From NCBI GenBank assembly GCA_035429725.1, contig DAOMFI010000013.1, forward strand, positions 1 to 40,343: a stretch of 40,343 bases of DNA, written 5' to 3'. Shown here piece after piece: positions 31,797 through 40,343 of this stretch. Within the stretch, counting starts at the first letter, position 1, and every line of letters begins with the position of its first letter. Under the pieces are notes generated by a model. That model worked only from the letters and a program-made list of their open reading frames with translations. It searched no databases and was not told where the DNA came from. The stretch is from JALORV01 sp035429725. Lineage in GTDB: Bacteria; Pseudomonadota; Gammaproteobacteria; Burkholderiales; Burkholderiaceae_F. Both the position numbers and the translations under genes were made by a program.

Positions 31797-34091
31797 GTGG
31801 CTCGCCCCGCCGTCACCGCCGAACTCTTCAAGGTTGCACTCGTGCTCGGGCGCGGCACGTGGTATGCCAGCCTCGCCTTCGGACTGCTCGCCGTGCTGCT
31901 GGCGTGGCGCGAGAACCGCATTCACATTGCGGCCATCTGGTGGGTCGTGCTGGCCGGCGCCGTGCTGCTGCGGCTGGCGTACTGCCAGCGCGCGCTGCGG
32001 CACCTGTCGCAGCATCCCCGCAAACTGCCTCCGCAGGCGCAGTGGTACGCCATCGTCGCGGCGCTGGAAGGGGTCGTGTGGGCCATGCTGCTCGTGCTGC
32101 TGCCATCGGCGACCGACTTCGGGCTGCGCTTCCAGCTTGGGCTGACGCTGCTTGTCATGCTGGGCGTTCTGTTGCCGTTCGCGCCGGCCGGCCTGCCGTG
32201 GGTGGCCTTTGGCATTCCGGTCGGTTTCGCGCAGCTCGTGGTCCTCATCTCGCGCGAACTGCCGCAGCATGACCTGCTGCTGCTCACCTGGTCGATGACG
32301 ATGGCGGGCGCAGCGCTGACGGCGCAGTGGCTCAAGCGCGCGCTGTCGAACAACCTGTCGCTGCGCCACCGCGCCGATCTCTCCGCCAAGGCACAGGAGC
32401 AGGCCAATGCCGAACTCAACCGCAGCCGGGAGCAGTTGCGCCTTGCGCTCGACGCGATCGACGCCGGCATCGCTGACAACAATCTGATCACCGGCGAGCG
32501 CTTCTATTCCGCGCGCTATCTGAGCATCCTCGGCCACGACGACCGGGACCGGTTTCACAAGGAACACCGGCTGTCGGACGCACTGCATCCCGAGGACCGA
32601 AAGCGCGTGATGGAGGCGCGGCGGCGTCACACGGACTCCGGCGCGCTGCTGCGCGAGGAATGTCGAATGCGCCGCGCCGACGGCACCTATGTCTGGGTCA
32701 TCCTGCGGGGCGAGTCGGTGCGCGGCACCGACGGCCGGCCGACACGACTGGTGCTGTCCATTGTCGACACGACCGAGAAGCGGATCGCCGAACATCGGCT
32801 CATTGACAGCGAGCGACGCTATCGCGCGCTGGTCGAGGCCTCACCGTCGCTGATCTGGATCTGCGACGACAAGGGAAAACTGACCTTCGTGTCCGACCGG
32901 GCGTGTCGCGACATGTTCGGCGCCGAGCCGCGCGAGCTGATGGGCAAGCATGTCGCCGATTTCACGGGTCCGGGTTTCACGCGGCGCGAGTTCCTGCGGC
33001 GCTTCTCGCCGGCCATGCACGGGCGTCCGGTGTTCGAGATGGAAGCGATCCTGCGCGACGTGCGGGGGCAGCCGCTCAGCGTCAACGTCAGCGCGCTGCC
33101 GATCCTGAACGCCAGCGGCCAGATCGAGTCCGTCACCGGCGTGTGCACCGACATCACGGCGGCCAAGCAGCGCGAGCGCGAACTGAACATCGCCTTGCGC
33201 AACCAGCAGGCCATCTTCGATGCGGCCGGCGAAGGCATCGTGTTCGTGCGCAACGCTCGCATCGAGGGGCCGAACCGCGCGCTCGCCCGCATGCTGGGCG
33301 TGACGCGCGAGGCCCTGGTCGGGCAACCGGTGGAGGAGATCCTCGCCGCGCGGTCGGACTGGGAAACCATCGACCAGGCCACGCGCGCCGCCGCTGTTCG
33401 CGGCGAAGCGGCGATCCACGAGGTCATGCTGCGTGCGAACGACGGCCGCAATGTCTGGTGCCAGTTGACTTCGCGCCAGGCGGGCGATGGCGGCGCCTAC
33501 ATCCTGGTGCTCACGGACATCACGTCGCTGAAGCGGCGCGAGGAACTGGCCTGGCACCAGGCCAATCACGACGACCTGACAGGGCTGCCGAACCGCCGCC
33601 AGCTGGGCGAACATGCGCGCCGCCTGCTCTCAGTGGCCCTGAAGCAGCGGCGGCTCGCCGCGGTGCTGGTGCTCGATCTCGATGGCTTCAAGGAAATCAA
33701 CGATCTCTTCGGCCACTCCTATGGCGACGGGCTGCTGAAGCGCGTCGCATTGCGCCTTTCCGGTGTGCTGCGCGACTACGACGTCGTCGCGCGCACCGGC
33801 GGCGACGAGTTCGTCGTGCTGCTGCCCGAGATCGAGCAGCCATCGGTCGCGATGGTCGTCGCGGAGAAGCTGATCGCTGCCGCGAGCGAGAACGTCGAAC
33901 ATCTCGGTCGTTCGCTGCGCCTGCACGCCAGTGTCGGCGTCGCACTCTTTCCCGGCGATGGGCAGGACTTTGAAACGCTGCTGGCGGCCGCCGACTCGGC
34001 CATGTACGCGGCCAAGGCGGCCGGCAAGAACCGCTACCAGCTGGCGGCGGAAACTGGTCACGGCCGGCACGAAGCACTGCGCGCGTCCTGA
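31797..34091 (+). CDS. Membrane PAS-GGDEF diguanylate cyclase (first of a tandem pair)
   Basis: A 764-residue protein making cyclic-di-GMP. The N-terminal part (about 1-185) has five or six hydrophobic helices, followed by a coiled-coil stretch and three PAS-like domains starting near LRLALDAIDAGIADN (about 215), YRALVEASPSLIWICD (about 342) and QQAIFDAAGEGIVFV (about 470). A GGDEF domain fills the C terminus. The active site TGGDEF (near residue 667) is intact and the inhibitory RxxD site (RDYD) lies five residues before it, so product feedback is expected. No EAL domain. The start is GTG at 31797 with no clear ribosome site. Confidence 0.92.
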   Translation: MARPAVTAELFKVALVLGRGTWYASLAFGLLAVLLAWRENRIHIAAIWWVVLAGAVLLRLAYCQRALRHLSQHPRKLPPQAQWYAIVAALEGVVWAMLLVLLPSATDFGLRFQLGLTLLVMLGVLLPFAPAGLPWVAFGIPVGFAQLVVLISRELPQHDLLLLTWSMTMAGAALTAQWLKRALSNNLSLRHRADLSAKAQEQANAELNRSREQLRLALDAIDAGIADNNLITGERFYSARYLSILGHDDRDRFHKEHRLSDALHPEDRKRVMEARRRHTDSGALLREECRMRRADGTYVWVILRGESVRGTDGRPTRLVLSIVDTTEKRIAEHRLIDSERRYRALVEASPSLIWICDDKGKLTFVSDRACRDMFGAEPRELMGKHVADFTGPGFTRREFLRRFSPAMHGRPVFEMEAILRDVRGQPLSVNVSALPILNASGQIESVTGVCTDITAAKQRERELNIALRNQQAIFDAAGEGIVFVRNARIEGPNRALARMLGVTREALVGQPVEEILAARSDWETIDQATRAAAVRGEAAIHEVMLRANDGRNVWCQLTSRQAGDGGAYILVLTDITSLKRREELAWHQANHDDLTGLPNRRQLGEHARRLLSVALKQRRLAAVLVLDLDGFKEINDLFGHSYGDGLLKRVALRLSGVLRDYDVVARTGGDEFVVLLPEIEQPSVAMVVAEKLIAAASENVEHLGRSLRLHASVGVALFPGDGQDFETLLAAADSAMYAAKAAGKNRYQLAAETGHGRHEALRAS

Positions 34092-34380
34092 TCCGCCCTG
34101 CCGGCGACTGAAGTCATCCGTTTGGACTAACCTTCGCCCCGCCGACTGCCGGCAATTGCGGCCCGGATCGCGCGGCCGCTAGCATCACGTACTTGCGTGA
34201 ATCCGGTCCGGCGCCTCGTCGGGACCAGGCGGCCGGGCGGACTGGGCAGCGGAGACGAATATCAGAAACCTGAGTACGGGCCGGGGATTTGGAACCCTGC
34301 GGCGCGCCACCAAGGCAGGACCCGAGTTCCGCTTCGACCTGCGCGTTCCGCTCGCCGTCGAACGCCGGCTGCTTCCGGCC
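34092..34380. other. Region between the two cyclase genes; probably holds the true N terminus of the second
   Basis: The frame of the second cyclase stays open from 34201 to 34380 and codes for a plausible stretch (FRFDLRVPLAVERRLLPA) leading into the first helix. No ATG, GTG or TTG occurs in that frame there. A GGAGA ribosome-like site at 34251-34255 is followed by AAT and ATC (34261) in frame, and CTG at 34270. A nonstandard start or a base error is likely. Confidence 0.5.
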
Positions 34381-37323
34381 TTGCTGCTGGTCGGCCTGGT
34401 GGCTGCCGCCGGGGCGTCGTCCGTCGGCACGCCGGCGCTGATCTGGGGCTGGCTGGCGGTCTACGCCGTCAACTCCGCGGCGCGCTTCCTGCTTGCAACG
34501 GCGTACGCCGACGCCCGCCATCCGATCACCGCAGAATCGCGGGTTGCGCACCAGTACCTGGCGTGCGCCGCTCTGGACGTGCTGCTATGGGGCGTCCTGC
34601 TCGCACTGGTTCCGCAGCCTGCAGCCTTCCTGAGTGGACCGGGTGGGTTCGCGGCGGCCGGCAGTGTGCTGCTCGCGGCCCTGACGTTCGGCGGCTGGCC
34701 GCGCGTCTGGACCTTCCACGTGGCGGCCTGGGTGGGCCTGTGCGCGCTGGTCGCTGTCCGCACGTCAGCCAACTTGAACAGCTTTGCACTGGCGTTCCCG
34801 CTCTGGCTGCTCGCCGTCTGGTGGCTCGGACGCCAGCAGCCGCTGAGCCGCCATGCCGGACAACGCAGCGCGCAAACGCTGATGAGCAACCCGACCAAGT
34901 TCGGCTGGCAGGCAGCGATTCACGCCATTCCGACGCCGGTCATCGTTGCCCGCAATGGCCGCATCATCGAGGTGAACCGGTCCGCGTGCGAGTTCATCGG
35001 CCGCAGCGAGCGTTCGATCCTGGGTAACGCTGTCGAGGAGTGCCTGATTGCCGATCCGCCCGAGGCGCTGCAGCCGGACAAGCACCGGTCCGAGTCGAGT
35101 TCGGCCGTCGAGGTGCGACCATCCGACCGCACGCTCGATGGTTCGGTGTGGTCGGGCCGGGTGCGCTACATGGAGCCCGGCCGCGCCACGTCCGTCATGG
35201 TGATCGCGCTGACCAAAGTCGCGCACGAGCCCTTCGGGCCTGCACGCCTGCTGGATGATGCGCGGCGCTTCGCGGAGTGGATCGGCGGGCTGCAGGGGCT
35301 GCCGTGGTACCGCGACGAACATGGTGGGCTGGTTGTCCCGTCCGAATTCCCCGCGCCCGAGGCGGTCGCGGCCGGAACGCCGCACGCGTTCCCGCTCGCG
35401 TACCTGCTGGCCAACGAAGAGCGGGAGCGCATCGATGCGCGCTACCGCGACTTCCTGCGCAATGGCTCCGTGTTCGACGAGAGCATGGCTTTGCGTGACA
35501 CGCAGGGCGTGCTGCGCGAGGTCAGGGTGGTCTGCGTCGTACGGCCCGGCGCGGCAGACGGCCTTGCACCTGTGATCGGAACGATCGCGTCGGCCCGTAC
35601 CGCGGCGATGCCGGCAAAGGTGCCAACCGACGCGATGGCGGACCTGCTTTCGCGGCTCCCGGTCATCGTTTGGCTGGTCGATGCCTCCGGCCGCGTCGTC
35701 CATGCCACTGGGACCGATCCGCAACGCTGGGGCATGGTGGCCGAAGCCCGGACGCGGCCCGAGTGGCATGCCGCGTTTGCCTTCAAGCCCGAGTCGCTGC
35801 CGGCGGTGCAGGAGGCACTGCAAAAGGCGCTCCGCGGTCATCCGACCTTCGATCTGCGCAACGCGCGCACGAGCCGGTCGGGCGGGCGCATGAACCTGCG
35901 CAGCCACTTCGTCCCGTACGAAGGCAAGCGGATGAACGCGGTGCTGGTGCTCGACACGATCGCCTCGCTGCCGGAACTGCTGGAGATCGAACGGCTCAAG
36001 CGCAGCAAGGCGCAGTACAAGTCGCTGGTCGAGGCCTCGGCCAGCCTGATCTGGGCGTGCGACGAAAACTTCACCCTGAGCTTCGCGAGCCGGCGTGCGG
36101 CGCGCGACATCTACGGTTACGAGACGCGCGAGCTGCTCGGCCAGTCGGCCGAGATCCTGCTGCCGGCCGACGTCGAGCAACCAGCCGTACGCCGCGCCTT
36201 CGAGGGCCTGCGCGAAGGCCGGCCGATCCGCGACCTCGAAGCCGTGCACGTGCGCCAGGATGGCCGCACGGTGATCGTGTCGATCAGCGCGGTGCCGCTG
36301 CGCCATCCGGGCGGGCGCTTCGCCGGCGCTGTCGGCATGAACGCCGACCTCACGGCGCTGAAGTCGCGCGAGACGCGCCTTTCGGAAGCGCTGCGGGTCG
36401 AGCGCACTGTGCTCGACTCGGCTGGCCAGGCCATTGCCGTCGTGAAGCAGGGGTTGGTGCTCCGGTGCAACGACGCGTTCCTCCGCCTGGTCGGCCTGCC
36501 GCCCGAGGCGCTGGCGCGCTCCGCGCTCACCGATTGCCTGCTCGACCGCGAAGACTGGGAAGAGCTGACCGCTGCCGCCGACGAGGCGCGCGCGCGCGAC
36601 CAGGCGGTCGTGCGCGAGATCCGCGTCCAGCGCGGTGCCCGCCTCGGGCATGGCGAGGGCGCGGCCTGGTGCCAGGTCACCGCACGCTCGATCGCCGACG
36701 GCGAATTCGTGCTCGTGATCGCCGACATCGACACGATCAAGCAGCGCGAGGCGAATGCACTGCACGAAGCGCAGCACGATGAACTCACCGGCCTGCCCAA
36801 CCGCCGCCTGCTGGCGGAACGCGCAGCCGCGGCGCTGGCAACCTCCGAACTGCGCAAGGTGAGCTGCGCGGTGCTGGCCATCGACCTCGACGGCTTCAAG
36901 GAAGTCAACGATCGCTACGGACACGAGGTCGGCGACGCGATGCTGCGCGAGATCGCGGCCCGGCTGACGCGCGTGATGCGCCCGCAGGACACCGTGGCGC
37001 GCCGCGGCGGTGACGAATTCGCGGTGCTGGTGCCCGACGTCGGATCCGTGACGGAAGTCGAGCGCATTGCAACCCGGCTGCTGCAGGCGGTCGAACAGCC
37101 GCTGGTACCGACGCAGGGCCGACCGGCGCTGGCGGTGTCTGCCAGCATCGGCATTGCGCTGGCGCCGGAGCAGGGGCGCGATCTCGAACGGCTGCTGCAG
37201 CTGGCCGATCTTGCGATGTATGACGCCAAGCTCAAGGGCAAGAACCGTTTCGCCTTCGCCCAGGGCGCGGGCCTGCCGGCCAATGTCACGCCGTTAGTGC
37301 CTCGCGTGTCGCGGACGTCCTGA
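34381..37323 (+). CDS. Membrane multi-PAS GGDEF diguanylate cyclase (second of a tandem pair)
   Basis: A protein of at least 980 residues from TTG at 34381; the real start may be 37-40 codons upstream. About six N-terminal helices are followed by some five PAS-like domains (starting near WQAAIHAIPTPVIVARNG, WIGGLQGLPWYRDEHGG, LLSRLPVIVWLVDASG, YKSLVEASASLIWACDE and VLDSAGQAIAVVKQG) and a GGDEF domain. RRGGDEF (near residue 876) is intact, with the inhibitory RxxD (RPQD) five residues before. The last two PAS domains and the GGDEF domain match the neighbouring cyclase, including EASxSLIW and LTGLPNRR, so this is a tandem duplication with added PAS domains. The C terminus overlaps the end of the convergent LysR gene by 38 bp. 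Confidence 0.9.
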   Translation: MLLVGLVAAAGASSVGTPALIWGWLAVYAVNSAARFLLATAYADARHPITAESRVAHQYLACAALDVLLWGVLLALVPQPAAFLSGPGGFAAAGSVLLAALTFGGWPRVWTFHVAAWVGLCALVAVRTSANLNSFALAFPLWLLAVWWLGRQQPLSRHAGQRSAQTLMSNPTKFGWQAAIHAIPTPVIVARNGRIIEVNRSACEFIGRSERSILGNAVEECLIADPPEALQPDKHRSESSSAVEVRPSDRTLDGSVWSGRVRYMEPGRATSVMVIALTKVAHEPFGPARLLDDARRFAEWIGGLQGLPWYRDEHGGLVVPSEFPAPEAVAAGTPHAFPLAYLLANEERERIDARYRDFLRNGSVFDESMALRDTQGVLREVRVVCVVRPGAADGLAPVIGTIASARTAAMPAKVPTDAMADLLSRLPVIVWLVDASGRVVHATGTDPQRWGMVAEARTRPEWHAAFAFKPESLPAVQEALQKALRGHPTFDLRNARTSRSGGRMNLRSHFVPYEGKRMNAVLVLDTIASLPELLEIERLKRSKAQYKSLVEASASLIWACDENFTLSFASRRAARDIYGYETRELLGQSAEILLPADVEQPAVRRAFEGLREGRPIRDLEAVHVRQDGRTVIVSISAVPLRHPGGRFAGAVGMNADLTALKSRETRLSEALRVERTVLDSAGQAIAVVKQGLVLRCNDAFLRLVGLPPEALARSALTDCLLDREDWEELTAAADEARARDQAVVREIRVQRGARLGHGEGAAWCQVTARSIADGEFVLVIADIDTIKQREANALHEAQHDELTGLPNRRLLAERAAAALATSELRKVSCAVLAIDLDGFKEVNDRYGHEVGDAMLREIAARLTRVMRPQDTVARRGGDEFAVLVPDVGSVTEVERIATRLLQAVEQPLVPTQGRPALAVSASIGIALAPEQGRDLERLLQLADLAMYDAKLKGKNRFAFAQGAGLPANVTPLVPRVSRTS

Positions 37324-38200
37324 GCCGCTCCAGCCACCACGCCACGGCCTTGCCGCGCGCATCGTGGCGCCAGGCGACGTGCAGCGTGGCGTCGCTGCGC
37401 TCCTGATCGGTGGTCTTGACGATCAGTTCGCCGCGGGCGAGTTCATCGCGTACGCGATGCGCCGGCACGAATCCGCAGCCGAGCCCGGCCTTCTGCGCGG
37501 CGATCTTGGCCTCCAGGGTCGGCACCGTCAGTGTGTCCGCCAGCCCCAGCAGGCCTGCCGCACGCGGGGCCAGCCGTTGCGACGTGTCGCCCACGACGAT
37601 CTGCCGATGCTTGCGCAACTCGCTCGCCGGCAGTGGTGACGGTATGGCAGCCAGCGGGTGACGCGGCGCGACCGCGAAGACGAACGCGACCTTGCCAAGC
37701 GGATCTGACCGATACCCGGCACCGAGTCGCGACGGTTCCGGACCTTCCTGCAGGGCTCCGATGGCGAGATCGGCGCGCCCGGCCAGCAGCGCGTCCCAGG
37801 TGCCGCCCAGGACTTCGCTGGTGATGCGGAGCTGTGTTGGTGCCACCGCGAGGAAGTCGGCCACTACGGGCAGCAGGGGCTCGAACGGAACGATGTTGTC
37901 GACCGCGAGCGTCAGGGCCTGCTCCCAACCCGACGCAACGCGCTGCACCCGGCGCGCCAGATCGTCTGCCGCGGCAAGCAGGTGACGTCCTTCACGTAGC
38001 AGTTCGTCGCCCGCTGGAGTGAGCCGTGCGCGATAGCCGCGGCGGTCGAACAGCAGCACATCGAGATCGCTCTCGAGCTTCCGAACGGCGTAGGTCACCG
38101 CGGATGGAACGCGGCCCATCTCCTCCGCGGCACCGGCGAAACTGCCCCGGCGTGCAATGGCGTCGATGAGCTGCAACGCTTCGAGGGTCAAGGTCGGCAT
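37286..38200 (-). CDS. LysR family transcriptional regulator
   Basis: A 304-residue LysR regulator. The N-terminal winged helix-turn-helix is clear (LQLIDAIARRGSFAGAAEEMGRVPSAVTYAVRKLESDL, about 9-46), followed by an effector-binding domain (LTLAVDNIVPFEPLLPVVADF...GRADLAIGALQEG...). It is divergent from the pirin gene, with a palindromic site between them, so it probably regulates that gene and perhaps the DoxX gene beyond. Homologues beside pirin/DoxX genes are frequent in betaproteobacteria. The effector is unknown. Confidence 0.93.
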   Translation of the reverse strand: MPTLTLEALQLIDAIARRGSFAGAAEEMGRVPSAVTYAVRKLESDLDVLLFDRRGYRARLTPAGDELLREGRHLLAAADDLARRVQRVASGWEQALTLAVDNIVPFEPLLPVVADFLAVAPTQLRITSEVLGGTWDALLAGRADLAIGALQEGPEPSRLGAGYRSDPLGKVAFVFAVAPRHPLAAIPSPLPASELRKHRQIVVGDTSQRLAPRAAGLLGLADTLTVPTLEAKIAAQKAGLGCGFVPAHRVRDELARGELIVKTTDQERSDATLHVAWRHDARGKAVAWWLERLRTSATREALTA

Positions 38201-38233
38201 GACGTTCTGCAGGATTGAACGAGTTCCTCAGTT

Positions 38234-38260
38234 TAATCCCGATGTCTTTGCTCGGGTTTA
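38234..38260. promoter_or_regulatory. Probable LysR operator
   Basis: TAATCCCGA-N9-TCGGGTTTA is an inverted repeat with 8 of 9 arm positions paired. It lies in the 125-bp divergent region between the LysR and pirin genes, the expected place for a LysR site, and contains a T-N11-A core in the form TCCCGA...TCGGGT. Confidence 0.55.
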
Positions 38261-38325
38261 CCGGCAACATCTCGAACCATAGGCCAGCTTGATGTCTGGC
38301 TGGTCCAACAGCCCGGAGGAAAGCA

Positions 38326-39024
<699 letters not shown>

Positions 39025-39150
39025 CGGCGCGGAAGAGGCTCTGTCACTCCCGGCTTTGCTGAAGCGAAAAGAGCGAACGAAGCGCCTGACTGTGTATACG
39101 AACGCGATCGGGCATCATTGAGGTTGAGTCAACGCTTACGGAGAAGCAGC

Positions 39151-39549
39151 GTGAGAACAAACTTCAACGCGATGGCGCTGTTGGGCCGGATCCTGCTGGC
39201 GCTCGTGTTCCTGCTGTCGGGCATCGGCAAGTTGCGCGGCTTCGACGGCACGATGGCCTACATCAGTTCCGCCGGGCTGCCCCTGCCGGGCGTGCTGGCG
39301 GCTCTCGCGCTAGCGCTGGAGATCGTGGCCGGCGTCGCCCTGATCCTCGGCTACCGGACGCGCTGGGCGGCGCTGGCGTTGGCTGCCTTCACGCTCGTTG
39401 CGGCGTTCCTGTTCCACAACTTCTGGTCCATGCCCGAACAGGCGCAGGTCATGCAGCAGATCATGTTCCTCAAGAATCTTGCGATTGCCGGAGGCCTGTT
39501 GATGGTTGCCGCCTACGGTCCCGGCGCCTGGAGCGTAGACCGTCGATAG
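39151..39549 (+). CDS. DoxX family membrane protein
   Basis: A 132-residue membrane protein with four helices. It has the DoxX pattern LGRILLALVFLLSGIGKLRGFDGTMAYISSAGLPLPG at the N terminus and ALEIVAGVALILGYRTRWAALALAAFTLVAAFLFHNFW in the middle. The start is taken as GTG at 39151 because GGAGA lies 7 bases upstream; an in-frame TTG at 39118 has no ribosome site. It follows the pirin gene on the same strand by 126 bp. DoxX proteins are linked to redox stress and quinone handling, which fits the pirin neighbour. It is convergent with the carboxylesterase. Confidence 0.88.
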   Translation: MRTNFNAMALLGRILLALVFLLSGIGKLRGFDGTMAYISSAGLPLPGVLAALALALEIVAGVALILGYRTRWAALALAAFTLVAAFLFHNFWSMPEQAQVMQQIMFLKNLAIAGGLLMVAAYGPGAWSVDRR

Positions 39550-39560
39550 CGGGCGGCGCG

Positions 39561-40232
39561 TCAGGCGAACAGGCGCTTGAGGAATCCGGCGATGTGCCGG
39601 ATTTCCTCCTCGCAAACCGAGTGCGGCATCTCGTACTCGTGCCATTCCAGCGGGTAGCCCGCAGCCAGGAGCGCGTCGCGTGATGCGGTGGCGCGGGCAA
39701 AGGGAATGACCGGGTCGCTGCGGCCATGGGCCATGAAGATCGGGATCGTGGCACTGGCGGCCGCGCGCTCCGCGTCGAACTGCGCGGCGAGCGGGAGGTA
39801 GGTCGACAGTGCCAGCAGCCCGGCGAGCGGCTCCTGCTGCCGCAGCCCCGCCTGCAACGTGATCGCCCCGCCTTGCGAGAAACCCGCGAGCACGATGCGC
39901 GAGCGCGGCGTGCCGCGTTCAATCTCACGCTCGATCAGGTCCTCGACCTGCTTCTGCGACTGGCGGATGCCGCCTTCGTCCTCGCGCCGCACCAGGTCGT
40001 TGCCGTAGATGTCATACCAGGCGCGCATGACGTAGCCGCCGTTGATCGTCACCGGCCGGGTCGGGGCGTGCGGGAACACGTAGCGCGCGGCGGGTGCGCC
40101 CAGGTTTTCGAGTTCGCGCACGACCGGCACGAAGTCGTACCCGTCGGCCCCCAGTCCGTGCAGCCAGATCACGCTCGCTGCGGGGCGCGGGTTGGTCTGG
40201 ATCTCAACAGCCGTCAGGGTCGATGAACTCAC
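39561..40232 (-). CDS. Carboxylesterase/phospholipase family alpha/beta hydrolase
   Basis: A 223-residue cytoplasmic serine esterase of the carboxylesterase 2 (EstB, acyl-protein thioesterase-like) family. Motifs are WLHGLGADGYDF (23-34), the nucleophile Ser119 in AGFSQGG, the acid Asp173 in HGRSDPVIP and His204 in EMPHSVCEEE. It hydrolyses short-chain esters; physiological substrate unknown. The ATG has a GGAGGT ribosome site. It is convergent with the DoxX gene, 11 bp apart. Confidence 0.95.
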   Translation of the reverse strand: MSSSTLTAVEIQTNPRPAASVIWLHGLGADGYDFVPVVRELENLGAPAARYVFPHAPTRPVTINGGYVMRAWYDIYGNDLVRREDEGGIRQSQKQVEDLIEREIERGTPRSRIVLAGFSQGGAITLQAGLRQQEPLAGLLALSTYLPLAAQFDAERAAASATIPIFMAHGRSDPVIPFARATASRDALLAAGYPLEWHEYEMPHSVCEEEIRHIAGFLKRLFA

Positions 40233-40289
40233 TGGACTACCTCCGCGCTATGCGCTTCGGGATGAGCGCTTCGGAGCGGCCGAGCGCGC

Positions 40290-40343
40290 TCATGCCGGAC
40301 TCCGGCGCACGGCACTCTTCGGGCGGAAGGCCTTCACCACCTC
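40290..40343 (-). CDS. C-terminal end of an unidentified gene (runs off the window)
   Basis: Reading leftward from the window end, an open frame gives EVVKAFRPKSAVRRSPA and a TGA stop at 40290-40292, 57 bp before the carboxylesterase start. It is too short to identify and may be non-coding. Confidence 0.3.
   Translation of the reverse strand, partial: EVVKAFRPKSAVRRSPA

Overview
The window comes from a high-G+C betaproteobacterium, probably a facultatively denitrifying member of the Rhodocyclales/Burkholderiales. The evidence is the narXL-narK-narG layout, the adjacent pepN-fbp pair, GluQ, long NarK2-type and DUF3014 proteins, and FNR-type TTGAC-N4-GTCAA boxes. The class is inferred from gene families and order, not from a marker gene. 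It is a draft or metagenome assembly: two 100-N gaps are each flanked by an identical 55-bp sequence, so both are joins of overlapping contigs rather than missing DNA.

Left part (1-6.8 kb), nitrate respiration. The 5' end of narG and the transporter narK run leftward. The sensor/regulator pair narX-narL runs rightward. The 410-bp divergent region holds an FNR-type box correctly spaced from a -10 element for narK, and a 7-2-7 NarL-like heptamer pair. Beyond narL lies a Lon-like AAA+ ATPase without a protease domain, preceded by a very good sigma-54 -24/-12 element and a CIRCE-like palindrome, then a small four-helix membrane protein resembling part of a haem-copper oxidase subunit I.

6.8-15.2 kb, all leftward. 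An active PEGA-type Ser/Thr kinase, a paralogous pseudokinase and a TssQ-like lipoprotein (type VI secretion satellite genes without the core machine) are followed by a secreted alpha/beta hydrolase coupled to a NatAB-type ABC exporter, and by a DUF3014 protein that looks broken only because of the first assembly join.

15.5-24.7 kb, mostly housekeeping: DUF423, two EamA permeases, quinone oxidoreductase, a HIT protein, a DUF190 protein, an orphan DUF4255/Pvc16-like gene of contractile injection systems, fbp and pepN.

24.7-29.3 kb, the most distinctive locus. A secreted GlcG/HbpS-like protein is divergent from a three-gene electron-transfer module: an 11-haem cytochrome c with a C-terminal anchor, a cytochrome b of the FdnI/HydC type, and an N-terminally anchored cytochrome c with six CXXCH plus one CX3CH and one CX4CH motif. 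An FNR-type palindrome precedes the module and a strong intrinsic terminator ends it. It resembles the Cbc-type quinol:multihaem cytochrome complexes of Geobacter, and its FNR-type box suggests anaerobic co-expression with nar.

29.3-40.3 kb: M20 peptidase, gluQ, two tandem paralogous PAS-GGDEF diguanylate cyclases, a LysR regulator divergent from a pirin with a palindromic operator between them, a DoxX protein and a carboxylesterase. No tRNA, rRNA, CRISPR array or insertion sequence was seen.
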